Positions 42,376 to 51,018 of a stretch of 64,000 nucleotides of DNA are shown here, one piece after another; position 1 is the first letter of the stretch; the number at the start of each line of letters is the position of its first letter. The DNA comes from Phycisphaeraceae bacterium (GTDB taxonomy: Bacteria; Planctomycetota; Phycisphaerae; Phycisphaerales; SM1A02): positions 62,001-126,000 of the forward strand of contig JAHBWZ010000001.1 of NCBI GenBank assembly GCA_019636755.1, given 5' to 3'. Both the position numbers and the translations under genes were made by a program. The notes beneath the pieces were generated by a model. That model saw only the letters and a program-made list of their open reading frames with translations, was not told the DNA's origin and did no database searches.

Positions 42376-43619
42376 TGCCGGCGGGAAGCCTGAAGAAGCC
42401 GCGAGAGACGCTCGCGCGTCTTCAGAACGGCCACGCCCCGGGATCTACCGGGGCCACGAACGTGCCCTGGACCGAACGCCGGCAACTTCCGGCGGTGGTT
42501 GCGAGCATCATCGAGGCGAAGCCGTCCGCGGCGCAGGTCGCCGTCGCGGGAGAGATCATCGCGCTCCTTGCGGGCGATCCCAAGTGGGAGATGCGCAAGG
42601 CGGTTGCCGACGCCCTGCGCAGCGTGCCGGACGAGTCGTTCGCGCCCGTGCTCGCGCGGCTGACGAGCGACGAGACGGCGTTCGTGCGCCTGGCGGCAGA
42701 GACCGCGATCGAGCGGCGAAGCAAGGGGTCGGTGACCAGCGGGCGACGCCGGCCTCGTCCGGCAATCGGCGAGCGCCTGGCCGAAATCGAGCGTCGATTC
42801 GGCCCCGAGGCAGCCCGGCTCGCCCGGCAGATCGGCACGGCGTACTACGACGAGCTCGTCGGCGCGACGGCGCACGACGTCCGCAACATCCTCGCCCCGC
42901 TGCCGTCGCAGGTGGCCAAGCTGGGCGAGCAGGTCGATGCCGGGACGATCACGTCCGGTCGGGCGCGGCAGATCCTCCGACGGATCCGCGAGCGAGTCGT
43001 CCTGCTCGACCGGTTGATCAGCGCGATGCGCGAATACGCCTCGCCGGTCACTGCGGATCGCCGCTCCGAGCGGGTGCAGCGGCTGATGGAGGAGGCGGTC
43101 GGCCTCGCGACCGACGCGCTCGAGAACACCGACCTCGACGTGGACAAGCTGCTGGTCGAGCTCCAGGCGCCGCCATCGGCGACAATGCCCGTCGCCCGGG
43201 AGTCTTTCCTGATGGCGCTCGTCAACGTCGTCAAGAACGCGATGGAGGCGGCGCTCGGGCATGCAGACACGGAAGCCCGCGTTGAGCTGACAGCGGTCCT
43301 CGACGCGGACGAGGTGCGGATCACGGTCCGCGACAATGGAGCCGGGCTCGACGGAGACGACCTCGCCGAGCTTCGGCAGTTCTTGCCCGGACGGAAGTCC
43401 AAGAAGCGGAACGGCACGGGCTTCGGCCTGCCGCGGGCGCAGCGCACGATCAGCGAGCACGGCGGGCTGCTGGAGATCGAGAGCGAGCCCGGTGTCGGGA
43501 CACTGGTCACGATCCGGGTTCCGGGAGAGCCAATCGAGGAGCCGGCGAACGGACGCCCGGCCACATCGCGGATCTCCAGCCATCCCTGCGCTCGCGCACA
43601 CGGACGGAGAATCTCGTGA
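42375..43619 (+). CDS. HEAT-repeat/histidine-kinase-like ATP-binding protein
   Basis: 414 aa, soluble. The N-terminal ~120 residues contain HEAT-like helices (PKWEMRKAVADALRSV, DETAFVRLAAETAI). A dimerisation/phosphoacceptor helix follows with His167 in GATAHDVRNILAPL. The GHKL ATPase has N box NVVKNAMEAA (about 284), G1 DNGAGLD (about 320) and G2 GTGFGLPRAQ (about 348). No membrane segment and no receiver domain or response regulator is nearby. Translational coupling (TGATG) to the SMC-like ATPase suggests the two proteins form one system. Kinase activity on a partner is inferred, not shown. Confidence 0.85.
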   Translation: MPAGSLKKPRETLARLQNGHAPGSTGATNVPWTERRQLPAVVASIIEAKPSAAQVAVAGEIIALLAGDPKWEMRKAVADALRSVPDESFAPVLARLTSDETAFVRLAAETAIERRSKGSVTSGRRRPRPAIGERLAEIERRFGPEAARLARQIGTAYYDELVGATAHDVRNILAPLPSQVAKLGEQVDAGTITSGRARQILRRIRERVVLLDRLISAMREYASPVTADRRSERVQRLMEEAVGLATDALENTDLDVDKLLVELQAPPSATMPVARESFLMALVNVVKNAMEAALGHADTEARVELTAVLDADEVRITVRDNGAGLDGDDLAELRQFLPGRKSKKRNGTGFGLPRAQRTISEHGGLLEIESEPGVGTLVTIRVPGEPIEEPANGRPATSRISSHPCARAHGRRIS

Positions 43620-43905
43620 CCGGGGAGACCCGAGGTCCACCCGGGTCCCTGGAAGACATCGGGCAGGCGCGCGCGCGCGTCCATGCATGGACGAGTCAGT
43701 GACCTTGATGATGCACCAGGACACTCCGCCGTGCACGCCCGCGCTTTCCGGACGCGCATGCGCAGGGGGGCTGAAGCCCCCCCCCCTGCGCTCGCGCACT
43801 GCAACGGAAGACGCATGATCATCAGGACCTGGCGTCAACCCAGGTCATTCGAGAAGCATCGAGCGATCGAGCACGCGCGCGCCCGAGCGCATGCGCGTGC
43901 CGCGA
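43620..43905. repeat. boundary region dense in inverted repeats
   Basis: This 286-bp stretch between the island and the hydrolase remnant holds an alternating GC run (43666-43679), a 16-bp perfect palindrome CGTCCATGCATGGACG (43678-43693), GCGCATGCGC (43755-43764), the GC hairpin at 43760-43791, ATGATCAT (43814-43821), and a stem GACCTGG / CCAGGTC with 7-nt loop (43826-43846). No gene is supported. It probably contains the right end of the tRNA-anchored element. Confidence 0.6.
43760..43791. terminator. GC hairpin with long C tract
   Basis: GCGCAGGGGGGC, loop TGAA, then G followed by ten C and TGCGC. The stem pairs six G with six of ten C, so the surplus C suggests slippage. It lies about 140 bp past the histidine-kinase-like gene and may terminate that operon. 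Confidence 0.5.
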
Positions 43906-44789
43906 TCACGGATCCCCTGCCGCCGGGGTCGCCCTCACGCCGGTGTACCGATGCCCGAGGACGCTCGTGTACTCCAGCCCGGTGACGGCGCCCGAGGCAT
44001 CGCGAAGGAACCGGACCCCGGTCGTCCCCTCGAAGTCGACGTGGAAGAACCGGTCGGCCGACTCCGGCAGGAGTTCGATCCGCGATCCGTCGCCCTTGCC
44101 CCGGACGTGGATGAACAGCCGACCGCTGATGTGCGTGACGTCGACATCGACGGTACGGGCGCCCACGTTGACCCCGTACGTCCCGGCAAAGGCAGCGAAG
44201 CCGGATCGATCGACGTCCGCGGCAAGGCGGGCGCGGCGCTGCGCGTCGATCTCCGCCAGGCGATCGGCACGGAACTGCGTGAAGGCCGGCTTCTCCGGGA
44301 AGAGCGACGGCAGTTCGAGCACGCGAGCACCCTGTGCCGGCGCCTCCGCCCGGTCGATCCGCACGGCATGGTCATCATCGAGAAAGTGGTAGATGTACAC
44401 GACGCCGCGCGTGCCACGGTGACCGTCGTCGACGCGCTGAGCATCCGATCCACGGTGGCGTACCGAGGGCACGTCCAGCGATCGCGCGGCGACTCTGACT
44501 GGTAGAAGTTCGTGACGACCTGGTACCGGCCGGACTTCTCCAGGATGCGCTCGCCCTCCACGATGATCGATCCGCCGTGCCGGTCGCCGAACATCAGCAT
44601 CGCGGTCTCGAGGAATGAGAGGTCGTAGCGCGCGAACAGTGCCATGACCTCCTGCACCGATCCGCAGGTCGCCATCGCCTCGTCGACCAGGTTGCCGGCG
44701 AACGTCTCGCGACCGGCCATGCCGCTGATCGGCAGGCGCTCGGTCGCGAAGCCGTCGAAGAAGAGCCCCGCCGTGTTCATGCCACCCTG
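43906..44789 (-). pseudogene. linear-amide C-N hydrolase, C-terminal fragment (split by insertion, frameshifted)
   Basis: Minus-strand remainder of an Ntn-type (choloylglycine-hydrolase-like) amidohydrolase. From the att repeat it reads QGGMNTAGLFFDGFA, ERILEKSGRYQVVTNFYQSE, TCPRYATVDRMLS. Near 44415-44425 the frame shifts, and the sequence continues in another frame as RGVVYIYHFLDDDHAVRI to the TGA at 43906. The gap between VDRML and VVYIYHF is much shorter than I expect for the family, so a small out-of-frame deletion is likely. The N-terminal part is at 50991-51206, beyond the inserted element. Confidence 0.8.
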
Positions 44790-44796
44790 CGGGGAG
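44790..44796. repeat. left att repeat of the prophage remnant
   Basis: CGGGGAG, identical to 50991-50997. On the minus strand it encodes Ser-Pro at the break in the hydrolase gene. It is the probable serine-integrase crossover core. Confidence 0.75.
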
Positions 44797-44869
44797 CCGC
44801 GCGCTACTCGAGTGGAGGTCGTGCCGTTCGCCTGGCACCGCGGTGAGGTGATGGCGTAGCTCGAGGATC

Positions 44870-45355
44870 CTATAGGTCCCCAAGCCATCCCGATTGCCAA
44901 GCGACCGCATAGACGAAGGCGATGAGCAAGAAAAGTCCTGAACCCAGCACGAAGATCAGACCAGGAAGACGGACCAGACTTGCTGCGATCCAGGCACTCA
45001 AGCCTCGTCTGTGCGGCGCCTCTGCCTCTTGGGCGCACATCTGCCCACACTCAGGGCAGCGAACGGCATCCCCGCGCCATGGCAACCCGCTCAAGTCATA
45101 GCCGCATGCCGCACACGAGCGGGAATCGGCGTATCTCTCCTTGAAACGGAGCCACAAGATGCCGCTGACACCAAGGGCCAAGCCAACCAACACTGGCACG
45201 ATCACAAATATGGCCGAGCCGCCCGATGACCGATCGGTGCGCACCAAGATTACATGAACGACAACGCCAACAAGACCGATTGCACCCGTGACCGAAATCC
45301 ATGGGCTCCTGAGACGCACTGCAATGCGACTTAGCGGCCGCACAACGACCCTCAC
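44870..45355 (-). CDS. membrane protein with cytoplasmic zinc ribbon
   Basis: 161 aa from GTG 45355. Two membrane segments (TGAIGLVGVVVHVILV and VIVPVLVGLALGVSGILWL) precede a zinc ribbon CAACGYDLSGLPWRGDAVRC with PECG, and a further hydrophobic pair ends the protein. I associate CxxCGYDL...RCPECG ribbons with planctomycete membrane proteins of unknown role. Its start overlaps the stop of the upstream Cys-rich gene (GTGA), so the two are coupled. It is element cargo, with lower GC than the flanks. Confidence 0.7.
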   Translation of the reverse strand: MRVVVRPLSRIAVRLRSPWISVTGAIGLVGVVVHVILVRTDRSSGGSAIFVIVPVLVGLALGVSGILWLRFKERYADSRSCAACGYDLSGLPWRGDAVRCPECGQMCAQEAEAPHRRGLSAWIAASLVRLPGLIFVLGSGLFLLIAFVYAVAWQSGWLGDL

Positions 45356-46869
45356 TCTGACTCGCAGTCATCAGCGCTAGGTGGATCGGTGCAATGAGGA
45401 TGATCCGGTGGATTACAGCCACACTCGGCACGCCCGTCTGGCGGGCGGTGAAAGAGATAGCAGTCCAGCATCCCGGCTTTCTTGCATTGCGTGTAGGAGT
45501 CCACGTCCTCTTGGACGTGCTGGGGATCAAGATTGTGAAACGGCCACCAGCCGCCACAAGGGGCGACAATGTCGGGAGTCCCTCCTCCTTCACCAGCGGT
45601 GATCAACTGTCCATCGGCGTCGTAACAGCATTGTTGTCCCGGCTCGTTCTCAACACCCGTACAGACGGATCTCATGCACCACGCTGAGCCCGGATGATAC
45701 GTCTGGCTCCCAGAGCCCAAGTTACGCCAGACGTCGGGGTCCGGATTGATTGGATCACCATCGTTATCGAATTGCAACTCGCACGGACAGTCTGGGAGAT
45801 CGTCAAGCCATCCTGGATCAGGTTGGTGATCAGCCCAACAACTGCAGTAACACGACGCGTAGCAATCCGGATCAAGGCAAATCTCGATTTCTCCGAACTC
45901 ATCACCATAAGTAATGCTCGTACAGCTTGTCGCGCAGAGGGTGTGACAGAGGAGGGCTGTTGGCTCGTATACAACCACCACCTCTTCGCCCGAATCGACC
46001 GTTTGCAATTCACCGTCGTGGGACATGAACACAACGGGAATGGTGCCGGTATTCTCGATTGTGCCCTGGACCAACGCCTGGCCGGCGCTCATCGCACCTT
46101 CGTCAAACAGGTATGCATCGCCTGCCGCATCTAGCATGACACCCATGGCGATGACTGAGCCCGGATCACCCTCTGCGATCAGGGTCAGCGCTCCACCTGA
46201 ATCGATAATGCGATTGCAGGTCTTAACCTGACAAGGATCAGCAAGTGTGTTGGCAAAGATTGCGTCAGTCCCTGGAGTTGATGCCCCGTTTTCATTGATC
46301 AGAAACTGTGTTCCATCGACAGCCATGACCCAAGTGCCAAGCACCACAATGTCCTCGCACTCGTACTCCCAAATGTCAATCCATGCTGCACGCCATCCGG
46401 CTGACTCTAATGATGCGACAAGCGCCGACGGATCTTCCAGACTCTCCACGACTGGCGCGATAGGGTCGGATTCCAGCACACCTTCTGTCAGTCTTTCCGG
46501 TTCTTCAGCGGGCTGCGTGCTCGGAGCCAAAGGCCACTTGGAGTCCGTTGAATCGGGAAGCCCTAGGACAGACTTGACACTGGCTATCCCCTTGGACTGA
46601 TCTTGCTCGCCCCACGCCCAAGACTCCCACGTCGCTTCGGGTGTCTGGCGATACCAGACTGTCGTAATGTTCTCGCCAGCCGCCGGATCAGTCCGAAGCC
46701 CGACAAACGACTCAACCTTGCCATTCAGAGTTGTGGGAACCCACATCCAGCCATCGGTCGAGAACTGAAGCGAGGAGACATCGCGTTCGTCGGCGTGAGC
46801 GACGCTTCCCATCCCCAGTACAGTCAGGAAAACAGCGGCGAACGCGATGACATATTGCCTGTGCATCAT
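45352..46869 (-). CDS. secreted cysteine-rich protein, prophage cargo
   Basis: 505 aa with a signal peptide (FAAVFLTVLGMGSVAHA) and GGAGAT 5 nt before ATG 46869. The first ~280 residues look like a beta-rich domain. The C-terminal third is crowded with Cys (LCHTLCATSC, DPDCYASCYCSC, DCPCEL, QCCYDADGQ, CGCNPPDHPHC), suggesting many disulfides or metal sites. No family is recognised. It is distinctly AT-richer than its surroundings, consistent with recent transfer. It forms an operon with the zinc-ribbon membrane protein and may be a lysogenic-conversion (moron) gene. Confidence 0.7.
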   Translation of the reverse strand: MMHRQYVIAFAAVFLTVLGMGSVAHADERDVSSLQFSTDGWMWVPTTLNGKVESFVGLRTDPAAGENITTVWYRQTPEATWESWAWGEQDQSKGIASVKSVLGLPDSTDSKWPLAPSTQPAEEPERLTEGVLESDPIAPVVESLEDPSALVASLESAGWRAAWIDIWEYECEDIVVLGTWVMAVDGTQFLINENGASTPGTDAIFANTLADPCQVKTCNRIIDSGGALTLIAEGDPGSVIAMGVMLDAAGDAYLFDEGAMSAGQALVQGTIENTGTIPVVFMSHDGELQTVDSGEEVVVVYEPTALLCHTLCATSCTSITYGDEFGEIEICLDPDCYASCYCSCWADHQPDPGWLDDLPDCPCELQFDNDGDPINPDPDVWRNLGSGSQTYHPGSAWCMRSVCTGVENEPGQQCCYDADGQLITAGEGGGTPDIVAPCGGWWPFHNLDPQHVQEDVDSYTQCKKAGMLDCYLFHRPPDGRAECGCNPPDHPHCTDPPSADDCESE

Positions 46870-47086
46870 GGTTGATCTCCGGAGCTTGGGATCGGCGTTG
46901 CGATGTTGTGAGCACTATATCGCCGCGTTGTCAACCCCGCACGCACCTGCCCCCCCCCCCATGTGGATAAACGATGCATAGTTCAGGGCTGGGAGTTGAT
47001 CGGGGCTTCGCCAACTTCCGTGGCGGACTTCCCCGCCGCGAGTGGATTAGAGAGATAGAGGGCCAGCGGGCCCGGCAGGAGAACGG
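46870..47086. other. divergent control region of the remnant, with C11 tract and a DnaA-box match
   Basis: 217 bp between the leftward cargo operon and the rightward HTH operon. It contains a run of eleven C (46950-46960) followed at once by TGTGGATAA (46962-46970), the exact complement of the DnaA box TTATCCACA. A Shine-Dalgarno GGAGA stands before ATG 47087. It could serve as a regulatory switch or a vestigial replication site. Confidence 0.5.
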
Positions 47087-47647
47087 ATGACGGACCGCCC
47101 AGAAGTCACGGATGACCTGTATCGCACAGGCAAGGCACTCGCCCGGGAGGTCGCGGAGACCTTCGGCGACAGGAGGGATGCCCTCGACGACAACTGGGCT
47201 CGGCAACACATCGGTGACTGGGCCGACACGCTGTTCCTGGCCGGGTGGCAGGTCTGGCGGGACAAGGGCGATGTCGGCCTGGCGAAGCACCGGATGCGGG
47301 ACCGGAAGAAGAACCTGCTCCGTGACGTGCACGCCGAACTGAACAAGCCGCAGCCCGAAAGTCAGAGCTTCCAGAATGATGAAGAGCAAAGAGAAGCAAT
47401 GGACGGCGGCCAGGTCGTTCCGGTGCGGTCGTCCGGCACCCGGATGCGCACACCGGAACCCGACAACGTGTTGCAGGTGCAGGAGTTTCTCCAACGCCTG
47501 CCCGAGCGCCGAAGGAAGATCGCGCAACTGCGCTTGGCGGCGATGACGAACAAGGAGATTGCCCAGGAACTGGGCATCGGCGAACGCACTGTCGATCGCG
47601 AGGTCGACACGCTTGAGAAGGAACTCAAATCATGCCAAACGAAGTGA
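47087..47647 (+). CDS. HTH transcription regulator (sigma-4/LuxR-like)
   Basis: 186 aa. The N-terminal part is charged (REVAETFGDRRDALDDNWAR). The C-terminal helix-turn-helix RKIAQLRLAAMTNKEIAQEL and GIGERTVDREVDTLEKEL is typical of sigma-70 region 4 or LuxR-type readers. GGAGA lies about 7 nt before ATG 47087. It is the first gene of a rightward operon that ends in the capsid gene, and it overlaps the next gene by 16 bp. It is probably the regulator of the former phage. Confidence 0.75.
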   Translation: MTDRPEVTDDLYRTGKALAREVAETFGDRRDALDDNWARQHIGDWADTLFLAGWQVWRDKGDVGLAKHRMRDRKKNLLRDVHAELNKPQPESQSFQNDEEQREAMDGGQVVPVRSSGTRMRTPEPDNVLQVQEFLQRLPERRRKIAQLRLAAMTNKEIAQELGIGERTVDREVDTLEKELKSCQTK

Positions 47648-48189
47648 TGTCACCGATGGAACACCAGACGAAGCGGCACTACTGGCTGCGGGACGACTTC
47701 GAGGAACTGATCCGCGTGATTCCCGGCGCGGACTTCCCCATGCCCAACGACGCGAACTCGTCGTCCTCGCTGGTGTACCCGAAGGACACGAAGGGCGCGG
47801 TGGCAGAACTGAAACTGCGCGGCCTTCGGTGCGACGGCGCGCTGCTGACCAAGCTGGCCGAGGACGGCGTCGTCAACCCGAAGCCCATGGCCGGGTCGGA
47901 GCAGATTCTCCTGTGGGACCGTGCCGACATCGACGCGGCCGCGGATTGGCTCTACGACAACGAGCACTGGGATTCGTGGACGCACTTCTGCTGGGCGAGC
48001 AACGTGCGCTTCGGGCAGGCGGTGAAGGCGCACCGCGTCGCGTGTGCGCGGTACGGGCTTGGCTTCAACCTCAGCTTCGACGTGCTCGGGCTCGTCACGG
48101 TCATCGAGCCGGCGACGGACCCGGACGACTACGCGCGGATTCGGTTCTACCCGACCGGGACGAAGGTCGAGGCGAAGGGGACGGAGTGA
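47632..48189 (+). CDS. phage-associated protein of unknown function
   Basis: 185-aa soluble protein (WLRDDFEELIRVIPGADFPM near the N-terminus, DRADIDAAADWLYDNEHWDS in the middle). No motif is recognised. It overlaps the HTH gene by 16 bp and the capsid gene by one base (TGATG). The position between regulator and prohead gene suggests a late or packaging-related accessory role, but nothing in the sequence proves it. Confidence 0.6.
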   Translation: MPNEVMSPMEHQTKRHYWLRDDFEELIRVIPGADFPMPNDANSSSSLVYPKDTKGAVAELKLRGLRCDGALLTKLAEDGVVNPKPMAGSEQILLWDRADIDAAADWLYDNEHWDSWTHFCWASNVRFGQAVKAHRVACARYGLGFNLSFDVLGLVTVIEPATDPDDYARIRFYPTGTKVEAKGTE

Positions 48190-50009
48190 TGGCAGTCACG
48201 GTCACGGACGACCTCTTATTGACGGCATCCGAAGTCGGGATCGAGGCAGGCAGCGAGCCGAACCGGCCGCGCATCTCGATTCTCGCGTACTCCGGAGGCC
48301 TCATGCGCGTGCCCGCCTGGGGCGACGTCGCGCTCGATCTCGACGGCCTTGATGCGTCGGGCCAGATCGCGTTGCTCGCAGATCATGACGCCCGCGTGTC
48401 GGGCGTGGTCGGTCATGGCACGGCCGAAGCCCGCGACGGGAAGCTGCTCGTCAACGGCGTTCTGTCCGGCGCTGGCGAAGCCGCGAAGCAGATCGCCGTG
48501 ATGACGCGCGGCGGATTTCAGTTCCAGGCGAGCGTTGGCGTGACACCCACCGAGCACGAGCGGGTGCGCCCGAATGAGAGGGTCGAGGTCAATGGGCGAA
48601 TGCTGTCGGCCGCAGGCGGGTTCACGCTCGTGCGGAAGGGCAAGCTGCGTGAGGTGAGCGTGACGCCGCTCGGCGCGGACGCCAACACGTCCGTCGCCAT
48701 CACGGCGTCACGGAAGGACAGAAAGCGAGGGAACATGGACGTTCATGAAGTTGACGAACAGACGATCCGCGCCGACGAGCGCGAACGCCTGAACCAGATC
48801 GAAAGCATCTGCCGCGGGCCGGGCGGCGGCTGGGGCGCAAACCAGAAGAGAGTGGACGAGTTGAAGGCGTCGGCCATCTCAGGCGAGATGGAGGTCGCCG
48901 ATCTTTCGGCGCAGGTGCTGAACATCCTGCGCGAGTCGCGGCCGAACATCACCGGCATCCGCCATCAAACGTCGGTCGGCGGCGTGACCACGCTCGAGGC
49001 CGCGCTGCTGGGACGCATGGGCCTGGCCGAACTCGGCGAGAAGTCGCTGGGCGCGCTGGCGATGGAGCACGGCGAAGGCCTGCGGATCAGTCACGCGCTG
49101 GACCTCTGCCGAGCGGCGCTTCGCCTCGACGGCGTGGACGAGCCGCATGGCCGGGAGGAGATGGTCAAGGCGGCGCTGAGTACGTACAGCCTGCCGGTCG
49201 CGCTCGGCAACGTCGCCAACAAGGTGCTGCTCGAAGCGTACACCGATGCGCCCGCGACGTGGCGCTCGTTCGCAGCGATCCGGTCGGCTGGCGACTTCAA
49301 GGACCAGACGGCGATTCGCCCATCGTTCACCGGTAGCCTTCAGCCCGTCGCGCCCGGCGGCGAGTTGAAGCACGGCGGCGTGAGCGAGTGGACGGCGTCG
49401 TACCGCGTGGACACCTTCGGCCGCATCTTGTCGATCGACCGGCGCGATCTCGTCAACGACGATCTTGGCGTGTTCGACGACACAGCGCGCGCGTTCGGGC
49501 GCGCGGCGATGCGCCGGCTCAACGACCTCGTGTGCCAGGTACTGCTCGACAACGCGGGCGGCTTCTTCTCGCTGGCCAACGGGAACCTGCTCGAAGGCAT
49601 CGACACGGTCCTGAGCATCGACTCGCTCGCCGCGGCGATCACCGCGATGCTGACGCAGCGCGACGACGAGGGGAACGACCTCGCACATCATGCAGAAGAA
49701 GTGCGCGCCCGGCGGCAAGCCGCCCTATGGCTGCGACAAGCAGCACTGCACCGCGGCGGGCCAGGTGCTTCGCACGTTCCGCTGGCTGCCGGACGGCCGC
49801 AAGCAGGAGTTCGGTCCCGACGGCGCGCTGATCCGCGTGCTCGAGCCCGGCGAATCCGTGAAGAAGGCCAAGAGCGACGTGGTACGCTACGTGCCCGGCG
49901 CGCCAGACCGCGTGGAGGTCGTGCAGCGCATGTTCGACTGGTGCATCGACGGCTTCGGCTACCACTACATCGCGGCCCGGCTGAACGAGGAGGGCGTACC
50001 CAGCGTTGA
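48189..50009 (+). pseudogene. prohead protease-major capsid fusion, truncated at the 3' end
   Basis: ATG 48189. Residues 1-180 resemble HK97-type prohead protease, with His in ALLADHDAR and Ser in FQFQASVGV. Residues about 190-495 resemble a phage major capsid (LEAYTDAPATWRSFAAIRS, DTFGRILSIDRRDLVNDDLG, TQRDDEGNDL). Just after GNDL (about 49682) similarity stops. The frame continues only as a shadow of the recombinase in another frame to 50009. The capsid C-terminus, including the final beta-strands, is missing, so no functional shell protein is expected. Confidence 0.75.
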
Positions 50010-51018
50010 TGGCGCGAAGTGGAACAACAGCCAGATCAAGCGGCTGCTGGAGAACCCGGTCTACCGCGGCGCGATCGCGTGGAACCGGCGGACGCTTGGC
50101 AAACTCAACGGCGTGGCGGGCGACGGGACGCTGCGCCCGAAACGCGGCGGCGGGCAGCGCAACAACGATGAGGGCGACTGGTTCGTGGTCGAGGATGCCC
50201 ATGAGCCGCTCGTGTCGCCCGCGACATTCAAGCGCGCCCGGCGCGCCGTCGAACGTCGGCGGGATCAGAGCGGCTTGGCGAAGAAGGTCAACCGATCCCT
50301 GCTGTCGGGCCTGATCACCTGCACGAACTGCGGCCACCGGTTCCTGCAGAAGCATGTGAACTCGACGTGCGCCGGGAAGCGCGTCCGGTATCGCTACTAC
50401 ACCGATGGCGGCTACAACCGCGGCGGCAAGGGCGTCTGCGTGCTGAGCAACATTCCCGCCGACGCGCTCGACGGCTTCGTCGTCGGTCGGCTGCGCGACG
50501 TGCTGCTCGGCCGCGACGGTGATGCGGCCAAGGCGATCGACGCGTTCGTTGACAAGGTGATGGCGCGCTGGTCGAACGGCGGCGGCGACGCCAGCGCGAG
50601 CGTGGAGAAGGAACTGGATGCCGTCAACCGCCGCATCAAGCAGACGGTCGCCATGCTGGCGGACCCGGCGTTCGACGGCCTCGACGAACTGAAGGCGCCG
50701 TTGGCGGACTTGAAGAAGCGCCGCGACGGCCTGCAGGCGCAGCTCAAGCGCCGCCGCCCACGTCGCGCGCCGACGATGACAGAGAAGGAACTCCGCGGCT
50801 GGGCGGGCGCGCGCTTCGAGCACTTCGCGGACCTCTACGACTGCGATGCGGTGACGGCCGAGACGCGGCGGCTCGTCCACGCCTACGTCGAACGCATCGA
50901 CATCGAACCGCTGGCGAAGCGCGGCACGCTCGTCCTACCCCGCGACGCATTCGCCTGCCTCGAACGCGAACTCTCCACCAGCGCTGCGCTCGGGGAGAGA
51001 TTCGCGAAGCCGAAGTAG
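49690..51018 (+). pseudogene. serine recombinase lacking its catalytic domain
   Basis: 442 aa open frame that begins abruptly at the recombinase domain (CAPGGKPPYGCDKQHC, then LNEEGVPSVDGAKWNNSQIK). It has a zinc ribbon (GLITCTNCGHRFLQKHV) and a coiled-coil/C-terminal domain (KELDAVNRRIKQTVAML). The ~150-residue resolvase domain with the nucleophilic Ser is absent; a deletion joins the capsid gene directly to this point. The last residues (ERFAKPK) are encoded beyond the att core in the host hydrolase DNA. It might be translated from ATG 49690 but cannot catalyse strand exchange. Confidence 0.82.
50991..50997. repeat. right att repeat of the prophage remnant
   Basis: CGGGGAG, matching 44790-44796. 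It lies inside both the recombinase fragment and codons 70-72 of the hydrolase N-terminal fragment. Confidence 0.75.

Larger units (their letters stand above)
44790..50997. mobile_element. 6.2-kb serine-integrase prophage remnant inserted in a hydrolase gene
   Basis: Bounded by the direct repeat CGGGGAG at 44790-44796 and 50991-50997 (6201 bp apart). Removing one copy plus the intervening DNA rejoins the hydrolase in frame (Asn-Leu-Ser-Pro then Gln-Gly-Gly-Met-Asn). Contents, left to right: a zinc-ribbon membrane protein, a Cys-rich secreted protein, an HTH protein, an unknown protein, a truncated prohead-protease/capsid gene and a recombinase lacking its catalytic domain. It is too small for a complete phage and cannot encode its own excision. 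Confidence 0.85.

Noticed and set aside
43666-43846. CRISPR array
   Set aside because: Repeats are different palindromes, not direct repeats with spacers; no array is seen anywhere in the window.
43928-43934. GTCGCCC as a possible attR matching the tRNA-Pro 3' end
   Set aside because: Seven bases with this composition are expected by chance here, and the site lies inside the hydrolase coding end rather than in the palindrome-rich gap.
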